A stretch of DNA of 64,000 nt from Crocinitomicaceae bacterium (GTDB taxonomy: Bacteria > Bacteroidota > Bacteroidia > Flavobacteriales_D > Crocinitomicaceae): contig JAGYIR010000011.1 of the NCBI GenBank assembly GCA_018402525.1, positions 620,001 to 684,000 on the forward strand, in the 5' to 3' direction. Under the pieces are notes generated by a model. The model had not been told where the DNA came from. It was given only the letters and a program-made list of their open reading frames with translations, and did not search any database. The translations under genes were made by a program, and so were the position numbers. Positions 9,334-17,300 of this stretch are shown in pieces (position 1 is the stretch's first letter; each line of letters opens with the position of its first letter).

Positions 9334-10287
9334 ATGGATAACATTCGCATTGCCTTTATGGGGACTCCAGAGTTCGCTGTTGAAATTTTAAAAAAATTGC
9401 ACCAAGAGGGAGTTGAAATTACGGCTGTCGTTACGGCACCTGACAAGCCTGCTGGACGAGGTCAACGTATCAACCAAAGTGCAGTGAAAGAATATGCCGT
9501 TGCCAATCAATTAAAGGTCTTACAACCAACAAACTTAAAAGACGCGGCGTTTGTTGAAGAACTTTCTTCTTTAAATGCTGATCTCTTTGTTGTGGTCGCG
9601 TTTCGTATGCTTCCTGAAATTGTTTGGGGCATGCCGCGACTTGGCACTATCAATTTGCATGGATCCCTGCTTCCGAATTACCGTGGAGCTGCACCTATCA
9701 ACTGGGCGATAATAAACGGTGAAAATGAAACTGGGGTGACCACATTCTTTATAGAAAAAGAAATTGACACCGGAAAAATCATTGAACAAGCCAAAGTAAC
9801 CATTGGTGAAAACGAAAACGTAGGATCCTTATACGAGCGACTGATGAAGCTCGGAGCTGACTTGATGCATTCTACAGTTCAGAAAATTGCACAAGGAAAT
9901 ATCGAAGCGATTGACCAAAATACACATGATCTATCCGCAATTCAACCAGCACCAAAAATCTTTAAGTCTGACTGTAAAATTAACTTTGATCAATCTGTTC
10001 GAGCGGTCCATAATTTTTGTCGGGGGCTTTCACCTTACCCAGGAGCCTGGTGCACTATCAAGAACAGTTCAAAGGACGAAGTGAAAACCTTCAAACTATT
10101 CACCACAGAGAAAACAAGTATTCCAGTGTCAGGTTCAGAGATTACATCAAATGAAAACGGCATTCTTTTTCCCTGCTCAGATTATTATTTATTGGTCACC
10201 GAAATTCAGCAAGAAGGAAAACGAAAAATGATTTTCACAGACTTTTTGGCTGGAAACTCTCTGAATGACCTAATTATTGTGGACTAA
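9334..10287 (+). CDS. fmt: methionyl-tRNA formyltransferase
   Basis: A 317-residue enzyme that formylates initiator Met-tRNA using 10-formyl-tetrahydrofolate. The start MDNIRIAFMGTPEFAV gives the family N-terminus. The catalytic region reads TINLHGSLLPNYRGAAPINW with the Asn/His pair, and the Asp is in EKEIDTGKI. The C-terminal OB-like tRNA-binding domain occupies about 205-317. ATG 9334 is preferred over the upstream TTG at 9310, which lies inside the MATE gene. The partner def gene is not in the window. Confidence 0.95.
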   Translation: MDNIRIAFMGTPEFAVEILKKLHQEGVEITAVVTAPDKPAGRGQRINQSAVKEYAVANQLKVLQPTNLKDAAFVEELSSLNADLFVVVAFRMLPEIVWGMPRLGTINLHGSLLPNYRGAAPINWAIINGENETGVTTFFIEKEIDTGKIIEQAKVTIGENENVGSLYERLMKLGADLMHSTVQKIAQGNIEAIDQNTHDLSAIQPAPKIFKSDCKINFDQSVRAVHNFCRGLSPYPGAWCTIKNSSKDEVKTFKLFTTEKTSIPVSGSEITSNENGILFPCSDYYLLVTEIQQEGKRKMIFTDFLAGNSLNDLIIVD

Positions 10288-10418
10288 GCATCCATTTTAT
10301 TTAATCGGTAAAAATCTATTATTGGTCGAAAACACCTTTAAAACAGGCGTTTTTAGGGCATGTTATCAACAAAATGATGGTTTTATCCACAAAATCACCC
10401 TTTTTTTCGCATAAACAC

Positions 10419-10448
10419 TTGCACGGCAAGGATATTACAATATATTTG
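10419..10448 (+). promoter_or_regulatory. promoter of the HU gene
   Basis: TTG (10419-10421), exactly 19 bases, then TATATTTG (10441-10448), a full match to the Bacteroidota consensus. The predicted leader before the HU ATG at 10488 is about 33 nt. Confidence 0.8.
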
Positions 10449-10487
10449 CTTTGATAATTTTTTATACAAACTAAAAAAAACCAAACT

Positions 10488-10760
10488 ATGAACAAAGCAG
10501 AATTAATTGATGCAATGGCATCTAATGCTGGATTGTCGAAAGCAGATGCTAAAAGAGCATTAGACGGATTTGTAGATGCAACAACTGCTGCATTGAAAAA
10601 AGGAGATAGAATTTCTTTAGTAGGATTCGGATCATTCTCTGTTTCAAACCGTGCTGCTAGAACAGGTCGTAACCCACAAACTGGAAAAGAAATCAAAATC
10701 GCTGCTAAAAACGTTGTACGTTTCAAAGCAGGTTCTGAGCTTTCTGGTAAAGTGAACTAA
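10488..10760 (+). CDS. hup: HU family nucleoid DNA-binding protein
   Basis: A 90-residue histone-like protein that bends and compacts DNA. It starts MNKAELIDAMASNAGLSKADAKRAL. The conserved core GDRISLVGFGSFSVSNRAARTGRNPQTG (about 44-71) contains the flexible arm with the Arg/Asn-Pro tip. Full length for the family. Single-gene unit with strong promoter and terminator, and codon use typical of a highly expressed gene. Confidence 0.97.
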   Translation: MNKAELIDAMASNAGLSKADAKRALDGFVDATTAALKKGDRISLVGFGSFSVSNRAARTGRNPQTGKEIKIAAKNVVRFKAGSELSGKVN

Positions 10761-10784
10761 TTAAGACCTTTGAGTTTTGAAAGA

Positions 10785-10810
10785 GGGAATCGGTATGATT
10801 CCCTTTTTTA
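10785..10810 (+). terminator. terminator after HU gene
   Basis: Perfect 7-bp stem GGGAATC (10785-10791)/GATTCCC (10797-10803) with a 5-nt loop and six T. Confidence 0.92.
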
Positions 10811-10828
10811 TTTTGTAATTGCACCATC

Positions 10829-11509
10829 ATGACAATTGACGAGAAAGTATTGGCATCTTTCTACGATATCATCAGTGAGAGTAAACAAGAAATGTACGAC
10901 CGTATCGCTGCCGACAGGACTAAACACCTCACAGTGGTATTAGAAAATATCCGCAAAGAACATAACGCATCCGCCGTATTGCGTACATGCGATTGTTTCG
11001 GAATCCAAGAGTTACATGCCATTGAAAAAGAACACAAATACGAAATTCAACGTGACATTGCGTTAGGAGCCGGTAAATGGGTCGATCTATACTCGTATAG
11101 CGAAGGTGAAAACCCAACCCTCGACTGTCTCAATAAATTAAAAACGAAAGGTTATAAACTAGTAGCTACATCGCCACATACCGCTCAGAGCATTAATGAT
11201 CTTGATATCACGCAGCCAATTGCGCTAATTTTTGGAACTGAAAAAAATGGGGTCTCCAATCAAGTTTTAGAAATGGCAGATGAACTTATTAGAATTCCGA
11301 TGTATGGCTTCACTGAAAGTTTTAACATTAGTGTTTCTGCCGCAATTGCTTTAAATGTACTTCGACAAAAAATGGAGCAGTCAACGATTGATTGGAAAAT
11401 CAGTCAAGAAGAACAAATTCGACTAAAAATAGATTGGTGCACAAAAATTATTCGCGACGGTAAAAGTGTAGAGAACGAAATAAGACGTCGTCATTTTGAA
11501 AAAGAATAA
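10829..11509 (+). CDS. trmH: TrmH/SpoU-family tRNA (guanosine-2'-O) methyltransferase
   Basis: A 226-residue SPOUT methyltransferase. Motif 1 is near HNASAVLRTCDCFGIQ (about 46-61). Motifs 2 and 3 are IALIFGTEKNGVS and IPMYGFTESFNISVSAAIAL, forming the trefoil-knot SAM site. The N- and C-terminal helical extensions resemble TrmH, which methylates G18 of tRNA; rRNA substrate is the alternative. ATG start at 10829, 19 bases after the HU terminator. Confidence 0.85.
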   Translation: MTIDEKVLASFYDIISESKQEMYDRIAADRTKHLTVVLENIRKEHNASAVLRTCDCFGIQELHAIEKEHKYEIQRDIALGAGKWVDLYSYSEGENPTLDCLNKLKTKGYKLVATSPHTAQSINDLDITQPIALIFGTEKNGVSNQVLEMADELIRIPMYGFTESFNISVSAAIALNVLRQKMEQSTIDWKISQEEQIRLKIDWCTKIIRDGKSVENEIRRRHFEKE

Positions 11510-11556
11510 TATATTTGCATAATCAATTAAGTACTAATACTAAAAAACATATCATT

Positions 11557-11847
11557 ATGGGTAGAGGAGATAAAAAAACAAGAAAAGGAAAAATTTCGCA
11601 AGGATCGTACGGAGTTACAAGACCACGTAAAAAATCCACTCCTATATTAGCCGTGGCTAAACCCAAAAAGAAAGCTACAGTGAAAGCTGAAGCCGAACCA
11701 ACCGAAGCTAAGGCAGCTACAAAAAAAACTACCGTAGCTAAAAAGCCTGCAGCGGCGAAAAAACCTGCGGCAGCAAAAAAAACTGCGACAGCGAAAAAAC
11801 CTGCAGCAGAAAAGAAAACGAAAACAACCTCGAAAAAAGAGGATTAA
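11557..11847 (+). CDS. small ribosomal subunit protein bTHX with Lys/Ala-rich tail
   Basis: The first 29 residues (MGRGDKKTRKGKISQGSYGV followed by TRPRKKSTP) match the short 30S protein Thx found in Thermus and Bacteroidota, which is normally only 25-60 residues long. Here it continues as a Lys/Ala/Thr/Pro tail of about 65 residues, with repeats of the AAAKKPAAAKK kind like bacterial histone-H1-like proteins. The ATG at 11557 is chosen because the longer frame would begin at a TTG inside a TATATTTG -7 element (11510-11517). Own terminator follows. The ribosomal identity is firm; the role of the tail is unknown. Confidence 0.85.
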   Translation: MGRGDKKTRKGKISQGSYGVTRPRKKSTPILAVAKPKKKATVKAEAEPTEAKAATKKTTVAKKPAAAKKPAAAKKTATAKKPAAEKKTKTTSKKED

Positions 11848-11854
11848 ATAGTTT

Positions 11855-11881
11855 GGCTGCCTAGATTGGCAGCCTTTTTTG
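11855..11881 (+). terminator. terminator after bTHX gene
   Basis: Perfect 7-bp stem GGCTGCC (11855-11861)/GGCAGCC (11868-11874), 6-nt loop, then six T. Confidence 0.93.
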
Positions 11882-11913
11882 TAACGTATTATTTCTTAAT
11901 TTCCATTTATCAA

Positions 11914-12981
11914 ATGAAACACAACTTTGGAGCTGGCCCTTGTATCTTGCCACAAAATGTATTTAAACAAGCAGCAGATGCTGTAATCGATTTTAACGGA
12001 TTATCATTATTAGAAGTATCTCACAGAAGTGGTGACTTTGTAAAAGTAATGGATGAAGCGCAAGATTTGGTCAAAAAAGCGTTGAACGTTCCATCAGGAT
12101 ATTCTGTTGTATTCCTGCAAGGTGGAGCATCGTTAGGTTTTACGATTGCCGCGTTAAATATGATGCGCGACAAAAAGAAAGCAGGTTACATCAACACTGG
12201 AACTTGGGCGAAAGGTGCCATCAAAGAAGCGAAAGCGGTTGGAACTGATGTAAACGTATTTGCTACTTCTGAAGACAAAAACTTCAGTTATATCCCAAAA
12301 AATTACTCAATGCCCATGGATGTAGATTACATTCACTATACCTCTAACAATACGATTGTTGGTACACAATTTAAATCGATCGTTGAAACAAACTCACCTC
12401 TTGTTTGCGATATGTCTTCAGACATTTTTTCTCAGGTAATTGACGTTTCAAAATTTGATTTGATTTACGCAGGTGCTCAGAAAAATTTAGGCCCAGCTGG
12501 AGCAACACTTTACATTGTAAAAGATGAAATTTTAGGAAAGTCTACTTCTGCCTTCATGCCTTCTTACCTCAATTTAAAAAATCACGTGGAAAAAGAATCG
12601 ATGTTGAATACACCTCCTGTATTTTCAGTTTACACTTCTATGTTGAACTTAAGAGATTTAATTGCAAACGGTGGCGTACCAGCTGCAGAGAAGAAAAACA
12701 TCGCAAAAGCGGCGTTACTCTACAACGAAATTGATTCTAATCCTTTGTTCAATGGCCCGGTAGCTGTCGAAGATCGTTCCCTAATGAATGTAACATTTCT
12801 GTTGAACAAAGAAGAATTAGCCTCAGAATTTGACCAAATCTGGAAAGCCGCTGGAATTGTAGGACTTGCAGGTCACAGATCTGTTGGAGGATACCGTGCA
12901 TCACTTTACAATGCGTTGCCTATCGAAAGTGTTCAAGTTCTGGTTGACACGATGAAAGAATTCACACGAACAAAAGGATAA
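11914..12981 (+). CDS. serC: phosphoserine aminotransferase
   Basis: A 355-residue PLP enzyme making 3-phosphoserine from 3-phosphohydroxypyruvate and glutamate (also used in B6 synthesis). It starts MKHNFGAGPCILPQNVF, the family N-terminus. The PLP lysine is Lys190 in IYAGAQKNLGPAG. The HRSGDF and LAGHRSVGGYRAS segments bind substrate. A longer frame begins at 11866, but that codon is inside the preceding terminator, so ATG 11914 is right. serA follows after 6 bases in the same operon. Confidence 0.96.
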   Translation: MKHNFGAGPCILPQNVFKQAADAVIDFNGLSLLEVSHRSGDFVKVMDEAQDLVKKALNVPSGYSVVFLQGGASLGFTIAALNMMRDKKKAGYINTGTWAKGAIKEAKAVGTDVNVFATSEDKNFSYIPKNYSMPMDVDYIHYTSNNTIVGTQFKSIVETNSPLVCDMSSDIFSQVIDVSKFDLIYAGAQKNLGPAGATLYIVKDEILGKSTSAFMPSYLNLKNHVEKESMLNTPPVFSVYTSMLNLRDLIANGGVPAAEKKNIAKAALLYNEIDSNPLFNGPVAVEDRSLMNVTFLLNKEELASEFDQIWKAAGIVGLAGHRSVGGYRASLYNALPIESVQVLVDTMKEFTRTKG

Positions 12982-12987
12982 AATAAG

Positions 12988-13944
12988 ATGAAAGTATTAG
13001 CAAATGATGGAATTTCAAAATCAGGAATTTCTGCTCTGGAAAATGCAGGTTACACGGTAATTACAGAAAAAGTTGAACAGGAAAACTTAATCGACTATAT
13101 CAACAAAGAGGATATTGGAATTTTATTAGTTCGCAGTGCAACAACTGCACGAAAAGATATGATTGACGCTTGTCCTGGTCTTAAACTAATTGGACGAGGT
13201 GGTGTAGGAATGGATAACATAGATGTTCAATACGCGCGCGACAATGGCAGAACGGTAATCAATACGCCTGCTGCTTCTTCTCAATCCGTTGCTGAATTGG
13301 TCATGGGACACATGTTCGCAATATCTCGATTTTTGAATGACTCGTACAAAAATATTAGCATCGGCAATTTTAACGCACTTAAAAAAAATTACGGAAAAGG
13401 CGTTGAGCTGAGAGGAAAAAACCTAACCATTGTTGGGTTTGGAAGAATTGGACAAAGTCTTGCTGAATATGCCATCGGTTGTGGAATGAACGTTACAGCA
13501 GTTGATATGTTTACTGAACCAAGGTCATTGAATATCCAACTAGGAAATGGACTTTCTGTAAGCACATCAATTACACCAATCACTTCGTTAGAAGAGGGAA
13601 TTAAAAATGCCGATTACATTTCGTTACACGTCCCTAAACAAGCTGATGGCTCGGCTGTTTTCACGAAAAAGGAATTCGCACTCATGAAAGATGGGGTTCG
13701 AATTGTCAACGCAGCAAGAGGCGGTGTGATCAACGAAGATGATTTATTAGAGGTTTTGAATACATCAAAAGTTGCTGGAATTGCATTGGATGTATTTGAA
13801 AATGAACCAGATCCAAGAAAAGATTTATTGAATCACCCTAAAATTGCTTGTACACCGCACATTGGTGCTGCAACGAATGAAGCTCAAGACAGAATCGGAA
13901 CAGAATTAGCTGCTTCTATTATTGCGCAATTTGGTCAATTTTAG
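12988..13944 (+). CDS. serA: D-3-phosphoglycerate dehydrogenase
   Basis: A 318-residue NAD-dependent D-2-hydroxyacid dehydrogenase for the first step of serine synthesis. The NAD fold has GFGRIGQ (about 151-157). The catalytic Arg is in NAARGGV, Glu in ENEPDP and His in TPHIGAAT. This is the short form that lacks the C-terminal ACT domain, so feedback control by serine through ACT is not expected. Follows serC in an operon; the DUF1015 gene starts 13 bases later. Confidence 0.94.
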   Translation: MKVLANDGISKSGISALENAGYTVITEKVEQENLIDYINKEDIGILLVRSATTARKDMIDACPGLKLIGRGGVGMDNIDVQYARDNGRTVINTPAASSQSVAELVMGHMFAISRFLNDSYKNISIGNFNALKKNYGKGVELRGKNLTIVGFGRIGQSLAEYAIGCGMNVTAVDMFTEPRSLNIQLGNGLSVSTSITPITSLEEGIKNADYISLHVPKQADGSAVFTKKEFALMKDGVRIVNAARGGVINEDDLLEVLNTSKVAGIALDVFENEPDPRKDLLNHPKIACTPHIGAATNEAQDRIGTELAASIIAQFGQF

Positions 13945-13956
13945 GAACCGGGGTTA

Positions 13957-15192
13957 ATGGCAAAAATTCACCCATTTAAGGCAATTCGTCCAACACGCGA
14001 CAAGGTTCACTTGGTTGCAACGCGGCCGTATTACACCTATAAGAAGAAAGTCCTTTACGCCAAACTGGAGGATAACCCTTTTACATTTTTGCGCATTATA
14101 AACCCTGAATTCGGCAGTCCAATTAAAACAGAACCAAATTCTGTGGAGCGCTTTTCTTTGGTTGGAGAATCCTATCATTTTTTTCAAGAAAATGGAACGC
14201 TCGTGCAAGACGAAGAGCCACACATTTATATCTATAAACAGACCGTTGGTGATCACGAGTTTGTAGGTGTAATTGCCGGCGCTAGTGTTCAAGAGTACGA
14301 GGAAGATAAGATCAAAAAGCACGAGGCCACGTTGACGAGTCGTGAAAAAATGTTTACCGACTACCTTAACATCGTTGGATTCAACGCCGAACCAGTTTTA
14401 CTTTCTTATGCAGGACAGGATGTTATCGATGCCCTCATCGCTAAAAAATGTGAAGAGCGTCCAGAATACGAATTTACTACCACAGACCTCAAAAAACATG
14501 AATTATGGGTGTTAACAAAAGAAGAAAGCGATAGTATCATTCGCGCCTTTGAAGATGTCAATGCCATTTACATTGCAGATGGACATCACCGTTCAGCATC
14601 TTCAGCAGGTTTAAAACGTTACCGAGAAGAGCAGAAACAACCTCATTTTCCAAACGAAGACTATTTCTTAGCATTTCTGATGAACGAAAGCAAGGTCAAG
14701 ATTTTAGCATTTAACCGATTGGTAAAAACACTCAACGAACACTCGAAAGATGAAGTTATTGCGTTGTTAAGGAATTCCTTTGAAATTGAAAAATTGAATG
14801 AAGCATTAAAACCCAACAAACCACATGAAATGACCATGTGTATTGAAGGTGATTGGTTCAAATTAACATGCAAACCTGAAATCATTGACGAAAATCATCC
14901 TGTAAAAAGCTTGGACGCTGAAATTCTAACGCAGTTTGTGCTGCATCCAATTCTTGGCATTAATGACTTGAAATCGGACGATTCCATTGAATTTATGAGT
15001 GATGATATTCACATAAAAAAATTCGAAAAGAGAATCTTGAAAGGTGAATTTAAAATTGGATTCGTATTGTTCCCTCTTGAGGTCGAACAGGTAAAACGTG
15101 TTGCTGACAATAAAATGATCATGCCTCCAAAATCTACCTGGGTTGAACCAAAATTGAGAAGTGGTCTTACTATTTATCCCATCAACGAATGA
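13957..15192 (+). CDS. DUF1015 family protein in serine operon
   Basis: A 411-residue member of DUF1015 (COG4198). It starts MAKIHPFKAIRPTRDKVHLV. The most conserved motif is IADGHHRSAS with DGHHR at residues 208-212. A similar DGHHR-type motif occurs in ParB-like free-serine kinases (my recollection, not computed). No signal peptide or membrane segments. It is cotranscribed with serC and serA and overlaps the YggS start as ATGA (15189-15192). No phosphoserine phosphatase gene is in this operon, so a phosphoserine/serine role is a reasonable inference but unproved. Confidence 0.85.
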   Translation: MAKIHPFKAIRPTRDKVHLVATRPYYTYKKKVLYAKLEDNPFTFLRIINPEFGSPIKTEPNSVERFSLVGESYHFFQENGTLVQDEEPHIYIYKQTVGDHEFVGVIAGASVQEYEEDKIKKHEATLTSREKMFTDYLNIVGFNAEPVLLSYAGQDVIDALIAKKCEERPEYEFTTTDLKKHELWVLTKEESDSIIRAFEDVNAIYIADGHHRSASSAGLKRYREEQKQPHFPNEDYFLAFLMNESKVKILAFNRLVKTLNEHSKDEVIALLRNSFEIEKLNEALKPNKPHEMTMCIEGDWFKLTCKPEIIDENHPVKSLDAEILTQFVLHPILGINDLKSDDSIEFMSDDIHIKKFEKRILKGEFKIGFVLFPLEVEQVKRVADNKMIMPPKSTWVEPKLRSGLTIYPINE

Positions 15193-15848
15193 TTGCAGAG
15201 AATTTAGCACGCATAAAATCCACTATTCCATCAGACGTAACGTTGGTTGCCGTTTCTAAGACAAAACCGGTTCCCACTATTGAAGAAGCCTATAACGCTG
15301 GTCAACGGATTTTTGGTGAGAACAAGGTGCAGGAAATGGTAGACAAATACACGGAATTACCAAAAGACATTGAATGGCATTTAATCGGACATTTACAAAC
15401 CAATAAGGTAAAATACATCGCACCGTTTGTCAAATTGATACATGCCGTTGATAGTCTAAAGTTATTGCAAGAAATCAACAAACAAGCAAAAAAAAACAAC
15501 CGAATCATTGACTGTCTTTTGCAATTTCACATTGCCGATGAAATAACCAAATTTGGACTGAGTTTTGAAGAAGCGCAAGACCTTCTTTCTTTGGATGAAT
15601 TCGTGCAGTGCGAAAACATTTCTATTGTTGGAGTCATGGGAATGGCGACCTTTACAGACAATAAGGATCAGTTACATGATGAATTTCGCTCACTACACAA
15701 CTATTTCCACATACTTAAAAGTCACTTCTTCAAGTTCAATGACGCATTTAAGTGCATTTCGATGGGAATGAGTAATGATTACCAAATAGCGATTGAAGAA
15801 GGAAGCACGATGGTTCGTGTTGGTAGTTCAATTTTCGGAGAGAGATGA
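15189..15848 (+). CDS. YggS-family PLP homeostasis protein
   Basis: A 219-residue PLP-binding protein of the YggS/PROSC family that balances vitamin B6 pools; it has no known catalytic activity. The PLP lysine is Lys24 in LVAVSKTKPV. The typical segments GENKVQE, EWHLIGHLQTNK and SMGMSNDYQIAIEEGSTMVRVG are all present. The ATG overlaps the DUF1015 stop by 4 bp, and its own end overlaps the next gene by 4 bp, so translation is coupled through this operon. Confidence 0.95.
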   Translation: MIAENLARIKSTIPSDVTLVAVSKTKPVPTIEEAYNAGQRIFGENKVQEMVDKYTELPKDIEWHLIGHLQTNKVKYIAPFVKLIHAVDSLKLLQEINKQAKKNNRIIDCLLQFHIADEITKFGLSFEEAQDLLSLDEFVQCENISIVGVMGMATFTDNKDQLHDEFRSLHNYFHILKSHFFKFNDAFKCISMGMSNDYQIAIEEGSTMVRVGSSIFGER

Positions 15849-16441
15849 AAGCACTCATTGCACTTTTAATTTTATTTTTAACATATCCATTGCATGGACA
15901 GCTTGATCAATCTGCTATAGAACAAAAACGCAAGGAACATATCCAACACCTTTCTGACTCAACTTCAGGCGTTCTTAATCAGGAAGAAATTGAAGCTCTG
16001 GGGCAAGTCGCTTATTTTCGATTTGACACGACCTACCAACTTCAAGCTATATTTACAAAAAATAAAGGCAAAAAGTTTGAAATGCCGACATCAACTGATC
16101 GAAAACCAATATACAGGAGGTTCGGCTATCTTGATTTTAAAATGCACGGAAAAACGTTTCGTTTAGAAGTCTATCAAAACGTAAAACTCAGTAAAAACAA
16201 AGCGTACAAGAACTACTTATTCATACCATTTAAAGATAAGACATCAGGTAATGAAACCTACGGTGGAGGAAGGTATCTGGATGTAACAGTTCCCAATTCT
16301 GAATTGACATGGTTAGATTTTAACACAGCTTACAATCCCTATTGTGCGTATTCATACCGCTATTCTTGTCCTATACCACCAACTGTGAACACTTTACCTA
16401 TTGAAATACGGGCAGGTGAAAAAACCCCAAGCGGTCACTAA
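15845..16441 (+). CDS. exported DUF1684 family protein
   Basis: A 198-residue protein with a signal peptide (MKALIALLILFLTYPLHGQ). The mature part has the DUF1684 features YRRFGYLDFKMHGKTFRLEVYQN, FIPFKDKTSGNETYGGGRYLDV and DFNTAYNPYCAYSYRYSCPIPP near the C-terminus. The function of DUF1684 is unknown. ATG overlaps the YggS stop (ATGA), so it belongs to the serC operon at least physically. Confidence 0.85.
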   Translation: MKALIALLILFLTYPLHGQLDQSAIEQKRKEHIQHLSDSTSGVLNQEEIEALGQVAYFRFDTTYQLQAIFTKNKGKKFEMPTSTDRKPIYRRFGYLDFKMHGKTFRLEVYQNVKLSKNKAYKNYLFIPFKDKTSGNETYGGGRYLDVTVPNSELTWLDFNTAYNPYCAYSYRYSCPIPPTVNTLPIEIRAGEKTPSGH

Positions 16442-16486
16442 TTTCTTCAAATTTTCCGTTATATTTGGTGAAAATTGATTTCTACC

Positions 16487-17182
16487 ATGGCCAGGATTTT
16501 ACTTGTTATTTGTTCTTTATTCTGCTTAAACGTAGTATTCGCTCAGCCATATAAAACGATTAAAAAATATACTCCTTATAAATGGATGATTGGTGTAAGT
16601 TGGGTAGCTATTGATGACAACGGGCACAAATTCGATCGCATGTTTGATTTAGGCAGCAGTTGGAATATACTTCCTTATCCAACAAAACTATCGGTTGATC
16701 GCTATTTCAAAAAAGGATGGAGTGCAGAAATTAGCGGCACCTACGCCATACTGAAAAGCAATCGCTACATCAATGACACGATGGGTATTTCGAGTGATTT
16801 AATCAACATAGATTTGACAGGAAAATACAGTTTCTATACCTGGTACGCACCGCGCCATCGTTGGATTGAACCCTATTTTACTTTTGGAGCTGGATACACC
16901 TACCGTACTAATGCGAATACTGATCAGCATGTGCCTACTGTAAATCTGGGATTTGGTCTTAATTTTTGGGTACTTAAAAATATCGGTGTCCAGCTTCATT
17001 CAACTGGAAAACTAGCCGTCTATCCAACCTTTTGGAACACGCATGGTAATTATTTTCAGCACTCTGCTGGCCTCGTCTATCGATTTAAAACTGGTAGAAA
17101 GAATAGCAATGGAGATTTCGGCAATCAAAAGCATAAATGGGCACACGGAAACAAACGTTTCAAGAAAAAAGGTGGACACTAG
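16487..17182 (+). CDS. predicted outer-membrane beta-barrel protein
   Basis: A 231-residue exported protein. A signal peptide (MARILLVICSLFCLNVVFAQ) is followed by alternating aromatic/hydrophobic strands (WSAEISGTYAIL, IEPYFTFGAGYTYR, NLGFGLNFWVLKNIGVQL) typical of an 8-strand OmpA/OprF-type barrel. The C-terminus is a His/Lys/Asn-rich tail (NQKHKWAHGNKRFKKKGGH). The ATG at 16487 is preferred over TTG 16475 because a TATATTTG -7 element lies at 16460-16467. Function unknown; similar proteins are common near surface genes in Bacteroidota. Confidence 0.7.
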   Translation: MARILLVICSLFCLNVVFAQPYKTIKKYTPYKWMIGVSWVAIDDNGHKFDRMFDLGSSWNILPYPTKLSVDRYFKKGWSAEISGTYAILKSNRYINDTMGISSDLINIDLTGKYSFYTWYAPRHRWIEPYFTFGAGYTYRTNANTDQHVPTVNLGFGLNFWVLKNIGVQLHSTGKLAVYPTFWNTHGNYFQHSAGLVYRFKTGRKNSNGDFGNQKHKWAHGNKRFKKKGGH

Positions 17183-17300
17183 ATCGGTTAATTAGTGGAT
17201 TCCTAAAAATTCATTCGTGCTATTTATTCTAACTTAAAATCTAGATTTAGTTATTTTTTGAATATAAATTTGTACATTGTCTAAATACAATTAGAGCTGT

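Noticed and set aside
10327-10360. Terminator after fmt (AAAACACC/GGCGTTTT)
   Set aside because: Stem has a mismatch in a short arm and only a weak T-run; not strong enough to list.
10319-10726. Minus-strand 135-residue frame over the HU gene
   Set aside because: Mirror frame of the HU coding sequence and its promoter; HU is unmistakable.
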